From an uncultured Ruegeria sp. (GTDB lineage Bacteria > Pseudomonadota > Alphaproteobacteria > Rhodobacterales > Rhodobacteraceae): a stretch of DNA of 64,000 bases. Location: positions 62,001 to 126,000 of the forward strand of contig NZ_CANNGO010000001.1 in NCBI RefSeq assembly GCF_947504215.1. The letters are read 5' to 3'. The notes under the pieces are model-generated. The model saw nothing but the letters and a program-made list of their open reading frames with translations. It ran no database searches and had not been told where the DNA came from. The translations under genes were made by a program, and so were the position numbers. Shown here one piece after another: positions 56,122 through 64,000 of the stretch (positions are counted from its first letter, which is position 1; each line of letters opens with the position of its first letter).

Positions 56122-56544
56122 TTAGCCAACCAGTTCGATGCCCGAAAAGAAATAGGCGATCTCGACGGCCGCTGTTTCCGGTGCGTCCGACCCGTGAACC
56201 GAGTTTTCGCCAACAGATTCAGCGAATTCAGCGCGGATGGTGCCGGGCGCTGCGTCTGCGGGATTGGTTGCGCCCATGACTTCGCGGTTCTTTGCAATGG
56301 CGCCTTCGCCTTCCAGAACCTGAACAATGACCGGCTCGGACGACATGAATTCGCACAGTTCGTCGTAGAACGGACGCTCGGCATGCACGTCATAGAACTT
56401 GCCAGCCTGGGCTTTGGTCATGTGGATACGCTTTTGCGCGACGATGCGCAGACCTGCGTCTTCGAATTTGGCGTTGATCTTGCCTGTCAGGTTGCGGCGG
56501 GTTGCATCAGGTTTGATGATCGAAAATGTGCGTTCCAGTGCCAT
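56122..56544 (-). CDS. ndk: nucleoside diphosphate kinase
   Basis: Ndk balances nucleoside triphosphates by phospho-transfer through a histidine. The 140-residue protein has the opening [15 protein letters not shown] and the active-site His117 in [12 protein letters not shown]. Length is standard. AAGGAGAGG precedes the ATG. Monocistronic, with its own terminator. Confidence 0.97.
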   Translation of the reverse strand: MALERTFSIIKPDATRRNLTGKINAKFEDAGLRIVAQKRIHMTKAQAGKFYDVHAERPFYDELCEFMSSEPVIVQVLEGEGAIAKNREVMGATNPADAAPGTIRAEFAESVGENSVHGSDAPETAAVEIAYFFSGIELVG

Positions 56545-56659
56545 GTCGGCCTCTCCTTACGTGATGGCGCGGGGTTCGCGCCGAAATCCATCGCGCGCCG
56601 CGTAACATGGTATTGGCTTCGTGAAAAGTGGAATGATGGGCCGCCCAATTGATTGACCG

Positions 56660-57862
56660 TTAGATTGTATCCGGCAACGGGTCGCGAAGGTCGACCCAGC
56701 ACACATAGAGCACCGCCAATAAACCAGCGAAGCTGCTGGCACACATCATTCCCAACACCAGAAACGGTCCGTTTTCTGCGCTGACCAGCGCGCCGGTTAG
56801 GGTCGTCAGCACAGCCCCCAACGCCACGATCATTGCGCCAGACAGGCCTGCTGCACTGCCCGCAAGCTTAGGGCGGACAGACATCAACCCGGCCGAGGCG
56901 TTGGCGTTTGTCAGGCCATTGCCGAAGCCCACAAAGATGGCCGAGCCGAAGAAAACCCAGACCGAACCAAGACCCGACAGAAAAAGCAGCAATCCGCAGA
57001 ACGGCCCAACAGACGCAATCACCCGCCCAATCAAGATCATTGTTGTCAGTCTCGTCCTCGCCGCAATACGCCCGGTGATGAAGTTACCGACCATGAAACC
57101 TCCGGTGATGATTCCGATCCCCAATCCTAGCATCGCAGGGCTAAGATCGAACCACGCCGCCGCCACCAATGGCGCACCGGTGATGAAACTGTAAAATCCA
57201 CCGATCGAAAACGCTGCACACAAGGCGTAGCCCCAAAACCTGCGTGCCCGGAACAGATGCGGATATTCACGAAGTTGCGCAGCAAAGGTTGATGATCGAT
57301 CTGTATTGGTTTCTCCCATATCCGACCAAAGCAGCACCAGCATCCCTGCCCCCAGTGTCGAATACAGAACAAACCCGGCGCGCCATCCAAAGAGCGAATC
57401 CAACGCGCCGCCGAGCATTGGCCCAAGCATGGGTGCCAGTGCCATCGCCATTGCCACATAGCCCAGCTTGCTGGCGGCCTCGTTTGGGGGGTACATGTCG
57501 CGGATGGAGGCGCTGGATAACACAGGTCCAGCAACGACCGCAGCCTGCAGTAAACGAAACCCCAGGAATACCCAGATCGACTCGGCCATTACGCATCCGA
57601 CGGACGCGCACGCAAATATCGCCATGCAGATCAACAACACAGGCCGCCGCCCATATCGGTCTGACAAAGGCCCCATGATCAGTTGCAGTACGGCGGATAC
57701 CGCCAGATACCCTGCGATCGACAGATTCACCACGGCATAGTCGACCTGAAAATCTTCTCCCATCCGTGCGAGTGACGGCAGGAACATGTTCAGTGACAAC
57801 ACCGATAGGGCTGTTGCAAAGACCAGTGTGACCAGAGATGGGGGCGATTGAGCCGGGCGCAT
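56660..57862 (-). CDS. Bcr/CflA-type multidrug efflux MFS transporter
   Basis: The 400-residue protein has twelve predicted membrane helices of the DHA1 drug/proton antiporter group. The motif A-like loop MGPLSDRYGRRPVLL lies after helix 2, and the RLLQAAVVAGPVLSSASIRDM helix is typical of Bcr/CflA. It probably expels drugs or sulfonamide-like compounds by proton antiport; substrates are unknown. It lies 115 bases upstream of ndk on the same strand and is divergent from the ABC-F gene. Confidence 0.92.
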   Translation of the reverse strand: MRPAQSPPSLVTLVFATALSVLSLNMFLPSLARMGEDFQVDYAVVNLSIAGYLAVSAVLQLIMGPLSDRYGRRPVLLICMAIFACASVGCVMAESIWVFLGFRLLQAAVVAGPVLSSASIRDMYPPNEAASKLGYVAMAMALAPMLGPMLGGALDSLFGWRAGFVLYSTLGAGMLVLLWSDMGETNTDRSSTFAAQLREYPHLFRARRFWGYALCAAFSIGGFYSFITGAPLVAAAWFDLSPAMLGLGIGIITGGFMVGNFITGRIAARTRLTTMILIGRVIASVGPFCGLLLFLSGLGSVWVFFGSAIFVGFGNGLTNANASAGLMSVRPKLAGSAAGLSGAMIVALGAVLTTLTGALVSAENGPFLVLGMMCASSFAGLLAVLYVCWVDLRDPLPDTI

Positions 57863-57969
57863 GACGAAAACCGTTGTAAAATGCCAACCGGAACAGCGCT
57901 AACACATCCCTTGCACCTTGAACATGGCAGGCTCTGGCGGCGCCATCAACGCTCTGTTAAGAGCGCCCT

Positions 57970-59823
57970 ATGTTACGGATCGAAAATATCACTTATGCCG
58001 TCGAAGGCCGCCCCCTTATTGACGGGGCCAGTGCCACCATTCCTGATGGCCACAAGGTAGGTCTTGTGGGGCGTAACGGCACCGGGAAAACCACCTTGTT
58101 CCGGCTGATCCGGGGCGAATTGGCACTGGAATCGGGCGATATCGCGCTTCCAAAACGGGCGCGGATTGGCGGCGTGGCGCAAGAGGTTCCCTCCTCCGAT
58201 GTCTCGCTGATCAACACGGTCCTGGCCGCGGATACCGAGCGCAGCGCTTTGATGGTCGAAGCGGACAGCGCGACTGACCCCAATCGCATCGCCGAAATCC
58301 AGACCCGGCTGGTGGATATCGACGCCTGGTCCGCCGAGGCGCGCGCGGCGTCGATCCTCAAGGGCCTCGGCTTTGATGACGAGGATCAACTGAAACCCTG
58401 CTCGGACTTTTCGGGCGGCTGGCGGATGCGTGTTGCATTGGCGGCGGTGCTGTTTTCGCAGCCAGATCTTTTGCTGCTGGACGAACCGACCAACTATCTG
58501 GATCTTGAAGGCGCGCTGTGGCTGGAAAGCTATCTGGCCAAGTATCCGCACACTGTCATCATCATCAGCCACGACCGCGGGTTGCTGAACCGCGCAGTTG
58601 GATCGATTCTGCATCTAGAAGACCGCAAGCTCACTTATTACGCGGTACCCTATGATAAGTTTGCGGAACGCCGTGCCGAACGGCTGGCGCAGGCGGAATC
58701 CGAGAATGCAAAGTCCAAGGCGCGTATCGCCCATTTGCAAAGCTTTGTGGATCGGTTTCGATATAAAGCCTCCAAAGCGGTACAGGCCCAATCGCGGCTG
58801 AAGATGATTGAACGCATTCAATTGGTCTCTACCCCGCAAGAAGCCGCGCTGCGCGCCTTTTCCTTCCCGGAGCCTGAGGAGCTTTCTCCGCCGATCATCC
58901 AATTGGAGAGCGGTGTAACCGGGTATGGCGACACCCAAGTGCTGCGCCATTTGAACCTGCGTATCGATCAAGATGACCGCATCGCCTTGCTGGGCAAAAA
59001 CGGACAAGGCAAATCGACCCTGTCAAAACTGCTATCGGATCGCCTGCCCCTGATGGCGGGCAAAATGACCCGCAGCAGTAAGCTGCGCATCGGCTATTTC
59101 GCGCAGCATCAGGTGGATGAGTTGCATGTGGACGAAACACCGCTGGACCACCTGCGCCGCCTGCGCCCAGACGAAGCCCCCGGTAAGTGGCGCTCACGCC
59201 TGGCCGGGTTCGGCCTGGGGGCCGATCAGGCCATAACCGAGGTCGGTCGCCTGTCGGGTGGCCAAAAGGCGCGCCTGTCGCTGCTGATCGCCACCATCGA
59301 CGCGCCGCATATGCTGATCCTTGATGAGCCGACCAACCATCTGGACATCGAAAGCCGCGAAGCCTTGGTCGAGGCGCTGACGGCCTATTCCGGTGCCGTC
59401 ATTCTGGTCAGCCATGACATGCACTTGCTTGGATTGGTCGCTGATCGCCTTTGGCTAGTGTCGGATGGAACGGTCAATCCGTTCGAAGGTGATCTCGAAG
59501 CCTATCGCTCGCTGCTGCTGGGCCGTGACAAACCAGCCAAAACCAAGCAACCGACGGCAAAACCCAAACGTCAGTCCCGAGAAGCGGTTCTGGCCCTACG
59601 CGCCGATCTTCGCAAATGCGAGGACAGGATTGCGAAACTCGCAGAGATGCAGGACAAACTCTCGGCTAAGCTGGCCGATCCAGCGCTCTACGAAGACGAT
59701 CGCGTCAGCGATCTGGAAGTATGGAACCGGAAGTTTGCCGAAGTCACAGATGCAATGGAAAAGGCCGAAACCCTTTGGGTCGCCGCCGCCGAGCGCTTGG
59801 AACGTGAAGAGGTGACAAGATGA
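57970..59823 (+). CDS. ABC-F family ATPase
   Basis: The 617-residue soluble protein has two ABC domains and no membrane part, the mark of the ABC-F group of ribosome-acting ATPases. Domain 1 (about 1-240) has GRNGTGKTTLFR, FSGGWRMRVALA and LLLLDEPTNYLDL. Domain 2 (about 310-520) has GKNGQGKSTLS, LSGGQKARLSLL and MLILDEPTNHLDIE. A lysine-rich linker lies between, and a C-terminal coiled coil (about 540-610) resembles Uup/YheS. It likely acts in translation quality control or antibiotic protection; I cannot choose between Uup and YheS. The stop overlaps the next start by four bases. Confidence 0.93.
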   Translation: MLRIENITYAVEGRPLIDGASATIPDGHKVGLVGRNGTGKTTLFRLIRGELALESGDIALPKRARIGGVAQEVPSSDVSLINTVLAADTERSALMVEADSATDPNRIAEIQTRLVDIDAWSAEARAASILKGLGFDDEDQLKPCSDFSGGWRMRVALAAVLFSQPDLLLLDEPTNYLDLEGALWLESYLAKYPHTVIIISHDRGLLNRAVGSILHLEDRKLTYYAVPYDKFAERRAERLAQAESENAKSKARIAHLQSFVDRFRYKASKAVQAQSRLKMIERIQLVSTPQEAALRAFSFPEPEELSPPIIQLESGVTGYGDTQVLRHLNLRIDQDDRIALLGKNGQGKSTLSKLLSDRLPLMAGKMTRSSKLRIGYFAQHQVDELHVDETPLDHLRRLRPDEAPGKWRSRLAGFGLGADQAITEVGRLSGGQKARLSLLIATIDAPHMLILDEPTNHLDIESREALVEALTAYSGAVILVSHDMHLLGLVADRLWLVSDGTVNPFEGDLEAYRSLLLGRDKPAKTKQPTAKPKRQSREAVLALRADLRKCEDRIAKLAEMQDKLSAKLADPALYEDDRVSDLEVWNRKFAEVTDAMEKAETLWVAAAERLEREEVTR

Positions 59824-60215
59824 GCCCAATTCCGGTTAAAGAGACGCAGGCGATGATCGCTGGCATGGAGCCAAAACTGCAACCCGGTTTATATGCCTTT
59901 ACTCTATGGCCAGAGGGTAAAAAATGGCCAGTCGAAACTCGGGCCAGCTGTATGGAAGATGAAGGTCTTTCCCTTGTTGTACCGATCAATGCGGCGAACG
60001 GGGATGCAGTCGCAATGCGCTGCATCACTCTTCAGGTCCATTCTTCGCTTGAAGGCGTCGGATTGACGGCTGCAGTTTCCACTGCCCTGGCGCAGGCTGG
60101 CATTCCAGCCAATATGGTTGCAGGATTTCACCATGACCATGTCTACGTTCCGGGCGACTTGGCGACGAAAGCTGTTGATGTCTTGAAAAACCTTCAGAAA
60201 GCTGCCGATACATGA
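59820..60215 (+). CDS. ACT-domain-containing protein
   Basis: The 131-residue protein has an ACT-like fold across about residues 20-128 (PGLYAFTLWPE, ITLQVHSSLEGVGLTAAVS). ACT modules bind amino acids or small ligands. It overlaps the ABC-F stop by four bases (ATGA) and its own stop overlaps marC by four more, so the three are tightly coupled. Its ligand is unknown. Confidence 0.75.
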   Translation: MSPIPVKETQAMIAGMEPKLQPGLYAFTLWPEGKKWPVETRASCMEDEGLSLVVPINAANGDAVAMRCITLQVHSSLEGVGLTAAVSTALAQAGIPANMVAGFHHDHVYVPGDLATKAVDVLKNLQKAADT

Positions 60216-60832
60216 TCGAAACAGCGTTCCTGATTACGTCATTCACCACATTGCTTGTGGTAATAGACCCTCCGGCTCAGACGCCGATCTTTGTGGCGTT
60301 GACGCAGGGCATGGATAAAAGCATGCGGCGAGCCATCGCTGTCCGGGCCTGCCTGACGGCGGCGGGTATTCTGGCCATGTTCGCAGCTTTTGGCGAGGCT
60401 GTGCTGGGCTTTGTCGGCATCTCGATGGAAGCGTTTCGCGTGGCGGGCGGCGTTCTGCTGTTCCTGACCGCGCTGGACATGTTGTTTGAACGTCGCACCA
60501 AACGACGAGAAAACAGCGCCGAAGAAGAAGAACACCCCGACCCGTCGGTCTTTCCGTTGGGTATCCCCCTGATCGCCGGACCCGGAGCCATTGCCACCAT
60601 GATCCTTCTGGCGGGTCAGCAACCAGGCATCGAGGGGCTTGCCGTGGTCATCGGCATGATGATCATTGTCGTTGCCATGGTGTTTGTGACCTATCTTACC
60701 TCGGGCGCCGTGGCGCGACTGTTGGGAAAAACCGGTCTAAATGTCCTGACTCGTCTGCTTGGAATGCTGTTGGCCGCCCTTTCGGTTCAGTTCATTCTGG
60801 ATGGCCTCAAGGCCTTTGGCTTTGCGTCGTGA
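60212..60832 (+). CDS. MarC family integral membrane protein
   Basis: The 206-residue hydrophobic protein has about six membrane helices. The start LITSFTTLLVVIDPPAQTPIF and PLGIPLIAGPGAIATMILL are hallmarks of the MarC (YhgN-like) family, once tied to multiple antibiotic resistance but with no proven role. It is the last gene of the ABC-F/ACT/MarC unit and starts inside the ACT stop. Confidence 0.9.
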   Translation: MIETAFLITSFTTLLVVIDPPAQTPIFVALTQGMDKSMRRAIAVRACLTAAGILAMFAAFGEAVLGFVGISMEAFRVAGGVLLFLTALDMLFERRTKRRENSAEEEEHPDPSVFPLGIPLIAGPGAIATMILLAGQQPGIEGLAVVIGMMIIVVAMVFVTYLTSGAVARLLGKTGLNVLTRLLGMLLAALSVQFILDGLKAFGFAS

Positions 60833-60874
60833 GACCCCATATTAATATGAAGATGACTTATTCCGGGTGACGGT

Positions 60875-61456
60875 ATGGATGGTTATGAAATCGGGCGTTT
60901 GACCTATTTGGTCTTGCTGGGCGCGGCCTTGCTGATGTGGTTCTTCACCCACAACCGACAGTCGCTGGGCAAGACCCTGCAGCAGGTTATGGCCTGGGTG
61001 TTTATTTTCATTGGCGTCGTCGCTTTGGTGGGGCTTTGGGACGATATCCGCTCGACCGTGGGCACCACGCCTCAGATGGCGGTGTCCGGCAACACCATCG
61101 AAGTTCCCCGTGCCTTTGACGGGCATTATTATCTGCCAATGCTGGTGAACGGAGAGCCCATCACCTTTCTGGTCGACACCGGCGCCAGTCAGATCGTCCT
61201 GAACGCGCAGGACGCCAAACGTGTGGGCATTGATCTGGACCAACTGAATTATCTGGGCCGCGCGTCGACCGCGAACGGTGTGGTGCGGACGGCCCCTGTG
61301 CAATTGGACAGTCTCGCGCTGGGACCGATCCTTGACAACGGCGTCTCAGCTTGGATCAACGAAGGCGACTTGGACAAGTCGTTGCTCGGCATGGATTACC
61401 TGCACCGTTTTTCCAACATTCAGTTTGCCGATGGTAAGTTAATCTTGTCGCGCTGA
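60875..61456 (+). CDS. retropepsin-like aspartic protease (TIGR02281 family)
   Basis: The 193-residue protein has two N-terminal hydrophobic segments (about 8-25 and 38-56) and a C-terminal clan AA aspartic-protease domain. The catalytic motif is FLVDTGASQIVLN, followed by the second half-fold (GMDYLHRFSNIQF). It is single-lobed, so it should act as a dimer, as in retropepsins. The substrate is unknown. It follows marC by 42 bases. Confidence 0.85.
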   Translation: MDGYEIGRLTYLVLLGAALLMWFFTHNRQSLGKTLQQVMAWVFIFIGVVALVGLWDDIRSTVGTTPQMAVSGNTIEVPRAFDGHYYLPMLVNGEPITFLVDTGASQIVLNAQDAKRVGIDLDQLNYLGRASTANGVVRTAPVQLDSLALGPILDNGVSAWINEGDLDKSLLGMDYLHRFSNIQFADGKLILSR

Positions 61457-61609
61457 ACGCTCGAATAGCTATGCCATGTGGCTGGCCGATCTGACGCAAA
61501 TGCCGTGACGCGTGGCAGCGGACTGAACCAGAAGAACCCTCGGGTGAAAGCACGAAGATCACGCAACTTGTGACTGGTCAAAACCTGGCCCGCACCCTAG
61601 CGTCGCGGC

Positions 61610-62824
61610 ATGAGCCATCCAATCCATGACAGCCGCTATTCCTGGCTTCGCCTTCTGATCACGCTCGCCATCGCAGCCGTGGCGAATGTCGGGATGTGGG
61701 CGGTGATCGTGGTCATGCCCGCCGTCGAAACACAATTCGGTGCCGGACGGGCCGAGGCGTCGATGCCCTATACGCTCGCCATGATCGGCTTTGCCCTGGG
61801 TAACATGTGGCTGGGGCAGTTGGTGGACCGGTTGGGGGTGACCAAAGCATTGATAGGCGCATCGATCCTGAGCGCCATCAGCTACCTGCTGGCAACACTG
61901 GCACCTAACATAGCCCTGCTGTCCGTCGCGCATTTGCTGCTGGGATTGGGCACTTCGATCGGCTTTGGACCCCTGATCGCCGATATCTCACACTGGTTCA
62001 TGCGCAGACGCGGGATCGCCGTGGCGCTGGTGGCCAGTGGAAACTATCTGTCCGGGGCGATCTGGCCCACCATGCTGTCGGGTATCCTGGCGCGGGATGG
62101 CTGGCAGCAGGTCTATCTGACACTGGCGGTACTGACGCTGGTTGTTGTCATTCCCCTGTCCCTGCTGTTGCGCCGGCAGGTCCCGGCCGAGGCGCACACA
62201 ACCGCCGCTGCCACTGCAAAGATCAATGCGCGCAGTGTCGGAATCTCACCAAGGGCGTTGCAATACATTCTTGGACTGGCAGGCATTGGATGCTGCGTGG
62301 CGATGTCGATGCCGCAGGTTCACATCGTGTCCTACTGCGTAGGTCTCGGCTATGGCCCCGCTGTCGGCGCAGAGATGCTGTCCCTGATGCTGCTGGGCGG
62401 CGTGGTGAGCCGCATCGTTTCCGGCCTGGTGGCTGACCGGTTGGGTGGCGTCCATACACTGCTCATCGGGTCGATCCTGCAATGCATCGCCCTGTTCCTG
62501 TTCTTACCTTATGACGGGATGGTCTCACTTTATGTCGTCAGCATGCTGTTTGGGCTGGCGCAAGGTGGAATCGTACCCAGCTATGCGCTGGTGGTCCGCG
62601 AATACATGCCTCCGCAAGAGGCTGGTGCGCGCGTGGGTTTTGTCATGATGATGACCATTCTGGGCATGGCCTTGGGTGGGTGGATGTCGGGGTGGATCTA
62701 TGACGTCACAGGCAACTACCAATTGGCATTCGTGAACGGGATTTTATGGAACGGTCTTAACATTGCCATCATCGTGATGCTTCTCAAAAGGTCTCGGCCC
62801 CGCAGACAAGAGGCACTCGTATGA
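61610..62824 (+). CDS. OFA-type MFS transporter
   Basis: The 404-residue protein has about twelve membrane helices and motifs of the oxalate/formate antiporter-like MFS family (LGLGTSIGFGPLIADISHWF, GPAVGAEMLSLMLLGGVVSRI). Family members exchange organic acids, but the substrate here cannot be read from sequence. The start is ATG 61610, after a 153-base gap from the protease gene. Its stop overlaps the YceI start by four bases. Confidence 0.85.
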   Translation: MSHPIHDSRYSWLRLLITLAIAAVANVGMWAVIVVMPAVETQFGAGRAEASMPYTLAMIGFALGNMWLGQLVDRLGVTKALIGASILSAISYLLATLAPNIALLSVAHLLLGLGTSIGFGPLIADISHWFMRRRGIAVALVASGNYLSGAIWPTMLSGILARDGWQQVYLTLAVLTLVVVIPLSLLLRRQVPAEAHTTAAATAKINARSVGISPRALQYILGLAGIGCCVAMSMPQVHIVSYCVGLGYGPAVGAEMLSLMLLGGVVSRIVSGLVADRLGGVHTLLIGSILQCIALFLFLPYDGMVSLYVVSMLFGLAQGGIVPSYALVVREYMPPQEAGARVGFVMMMTILGMALGGWMSGWIYDVTGNYQLAFVNGILWNGLNIAIIVMLLKRSRPRRQEALV

Positions 62825-63417
62825 CAACCCTATCGCGTCGCGGCGTTCTCGCAGGGCTCGCTGCCCTGCCCTTCGGCGATCCCGCGCGCGCAGCGCGAAA
62901 GCCTTACGCCCTTTCGCCAGACGGCACCCATGTCAGCTTCATGTTTGACCTCTCGGGGATCGCGCAAACGGGGTCTATGCCGATCCGGTCTGCTGACGTT
63001 CAGATCGACACGCACAATTTACAAAACAGCGAGGTGGATGTGGTCCTGGATGTTGCGAAGGCAAAAACCCGGCTGCCATTTGCCAGAACGCCCATGCTCA
63101 GCCCTGGTGTCCTGAATGCAGAGCAGCATCCAACTATCCGGTTCTCCTCGACAAGTGTACAATTAGGGCCAACTGGGCGGATATCGGACGGCGCCCGCAT
63201 CACAGGAAACCTGACCGTGCGAGGTGTAACTCGGCCTATCACATTGAACGCCAGCCTGTATCGACAGGCGGGTACGGACGAGGATGATCTTGATCGTTTG
63301 TCCATCCGGCTGACAGGTGGGTTGAATCGCCACGACTTTGGGGCGTCCGGATACCCTGACCTGGTTCAGGAAACCGTAGGTCTGGACATTCATGCTGAAA
63401 TCATGCGTGTAACGTGA
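62821..63417 (+). CDS. YceI family lipocalin-like periplasmic protein
   Basis: The 198-residue protein has a twin-arginine-like export signal (SRRGVLAGLAALPFG) and a YceI beta barrel with PYALSPDGTHVSFMFDL near residue 30. GARITGNLTVRGVTRPITL is the family hallmark. YceI proteins hold isoprenoid-type lipids in the periplasm. It is coupled to the OFA-type gene by an ATGA overlap; a functional link is not clear. Confidence 0.88.
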   Translation: MTTLSRRGVLAGLAALPFGDPARAARKPYALSPDGTHVSFMFDLSGIAQTGSMPIRSADVQIDTHNLQNSEVDVVLDVAKAKTRLPFARTPMLSPGVLNAEQHPTIRFSSTSVQLGPTGRISDGARITGNLTVRGVTRPITLNASLYRQAGTDEDDLDRLSIRLTGGLNRHDFGASGYPDLVQETVGLDIHAEIMRVT

Positions 63418-63497
63418 TGCCAAATGGGTAAAAAACGACGCAATTGAGTCGAATAGATGCGCGCATCTTGTGATGGCGTCGCCAATCTGGGACCACT

Positions 63498-64000
63498 ATG
63501 CGCACGATCATTTCTTTTGCCGCCCTTTTTCTTTCCGTCATTCTGCTGCAGCTTTCGACAGGCGGCGTTGGGCCGCTGGATGCAATCTCGGGCATAACAC
63601 TGAACTTCACGACCGAGCAGATAGGTATTCTGGGTTCGGCACATTTCCTAGGGTTTTTTATTGGATGCTGGTGGGCGCCCCGCCTGATGGGCAGTGTTGG
63701 GCATTCGCGCGCCTTTGCAGTCTGTACCGCGCTGGGCGCCATGGGGTTATTGGGCCACACCTTGACCGACAACCCGTATATCTGGGCCGCGCTGAGAATT
63801 GCGTCGGGTACATGTGTGGCCGGGTGTTACACGGTCATCGAGGCCTGGCTGAATGCCAAAGTCACTAATGAGACGCGCGGGCGCGCCATGGGCACCTATC
63901 GCATCGCGGATATGGGCGCGTCTTTGTGCGCACAGTTGATCATCGCTGTTCTGCCACCGGCCTCTTACGTTTCATACAACCTGTTAGCGATCCTGTGCTG
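63498..64000 (+). CDS. MFS transporter, truncated at the window end
   Basis: From ATG 63498 the frame runs open to the right edge, giving about 167 residues. Hydrophobic helices of an MFS carrier (LGFFIGCWWAPRLMGSVGHS, a motif A-like loop; GTCVAGCYTVIEAWLNAKV) resemble YcaD-type carriers. The ribosome-binding site is weak. The rest of the gene lies outside the window. Confidence 0.8.
   Translation, partial: MRTIISFAALFLSVILLQLSTGGVGPLDAISGITLNFTTEQIGILGSAHFLGFFIGCWWAPRLMGSVGHSRAFAVCTALGAMGLLGHTLTDNPYIWAALRIASGTCVAGCYTVIEAWLNAKVTNETRGRAMGTYRIADMGASLCAQLIIAVLPPASYVSYNLLAILC

Overview
This 64 kb window reads as ordinary chromosome of a marine alphaproteobacterium of the Roseobacter group (Rhodobacterales). 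The evidence is a trgA-trgB-cysK tellurite-resistance cluster, a photolyase-cfa pair with a promoter resembling the Rhodobacter singlet-oxygen sigma-E type, DUF6477, a non-pyrrolysine trimethylamine-methyltransferase family protein, a dimethylglycine-dehydrogenase-like FAD/GcvT oxidoreductase, and an intergenic hairpin repeat of the kind common in this order. Coding density is high. I see no prophage, insertion sequence or CRISPR array. Assignments come from reading the sequence only; no database was searched.

Layout. 1-9.4 kb: DUF6477, MttB-family protein, MgtC-like membrane protein, guaA, an AT-richer patch after guaA (a possible gene remnant and an SGNH-hydrolase-like gene), then two EamA exporters flanking a FadL-type porin. 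9.4-16.2 kb: P-loop protein, metA, alpha/beta hydrolase, ppk2, fatty-acid hydroxylase, TetR regulator, DUF1989 protein. 16.5-26.9 kb, all on the minus strand: tRNA-Ser, MscS channel, cysK, trgB, trgA, cfa, photolyase, a cysteine-desulfurase-like protein and pyrH. 27-37 kb: miaA; a peptide-type ABC importer (Tat-exported binding protein, two permeases, one double ATPase); and, on the other strand, a Tat-exported metallo-hydrolase and a GAF/LuxR regulator. 37-48.4 kb: lytic transglycosylase, ssb, site-2 protease, aroKB, a three-gene overlapping set ending in xerD, a CNNM/CorC protein, the FAD/GcvT oxidoreductase and a MobA-like protein. After 0.7 kb of AT-rich non-coding DNA come degP and a two-component system, then a tight CHAD-ParA-CYTH operon, TfoX C-terminal protein, ndk, a Bcr/CflA exporter, ABC-F/ACT/MarC, an aspartic protease, an OFA-type MFS carrier, YceI and a truncated MFS gene.

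The most interesting unit is the minus-strand operon at 52.8-55.6 kb. It links a polyphosphate-binding type domain (CHAD) to a ParA-type positioning ATPase and a catalytic-looking CYTH triphosphatase, with gaps of +3 and -4 nt. I infer a candidate system for positioning or metabolising polyphosphate granules; a class-I-like PPK2 lies in the same window. The second is a TGATCC-N18-TATAAC promoter overlapping the end of the cysteine-desulfurase-like gene and driving phr-cfa, which suggests photooxidative-stress control.
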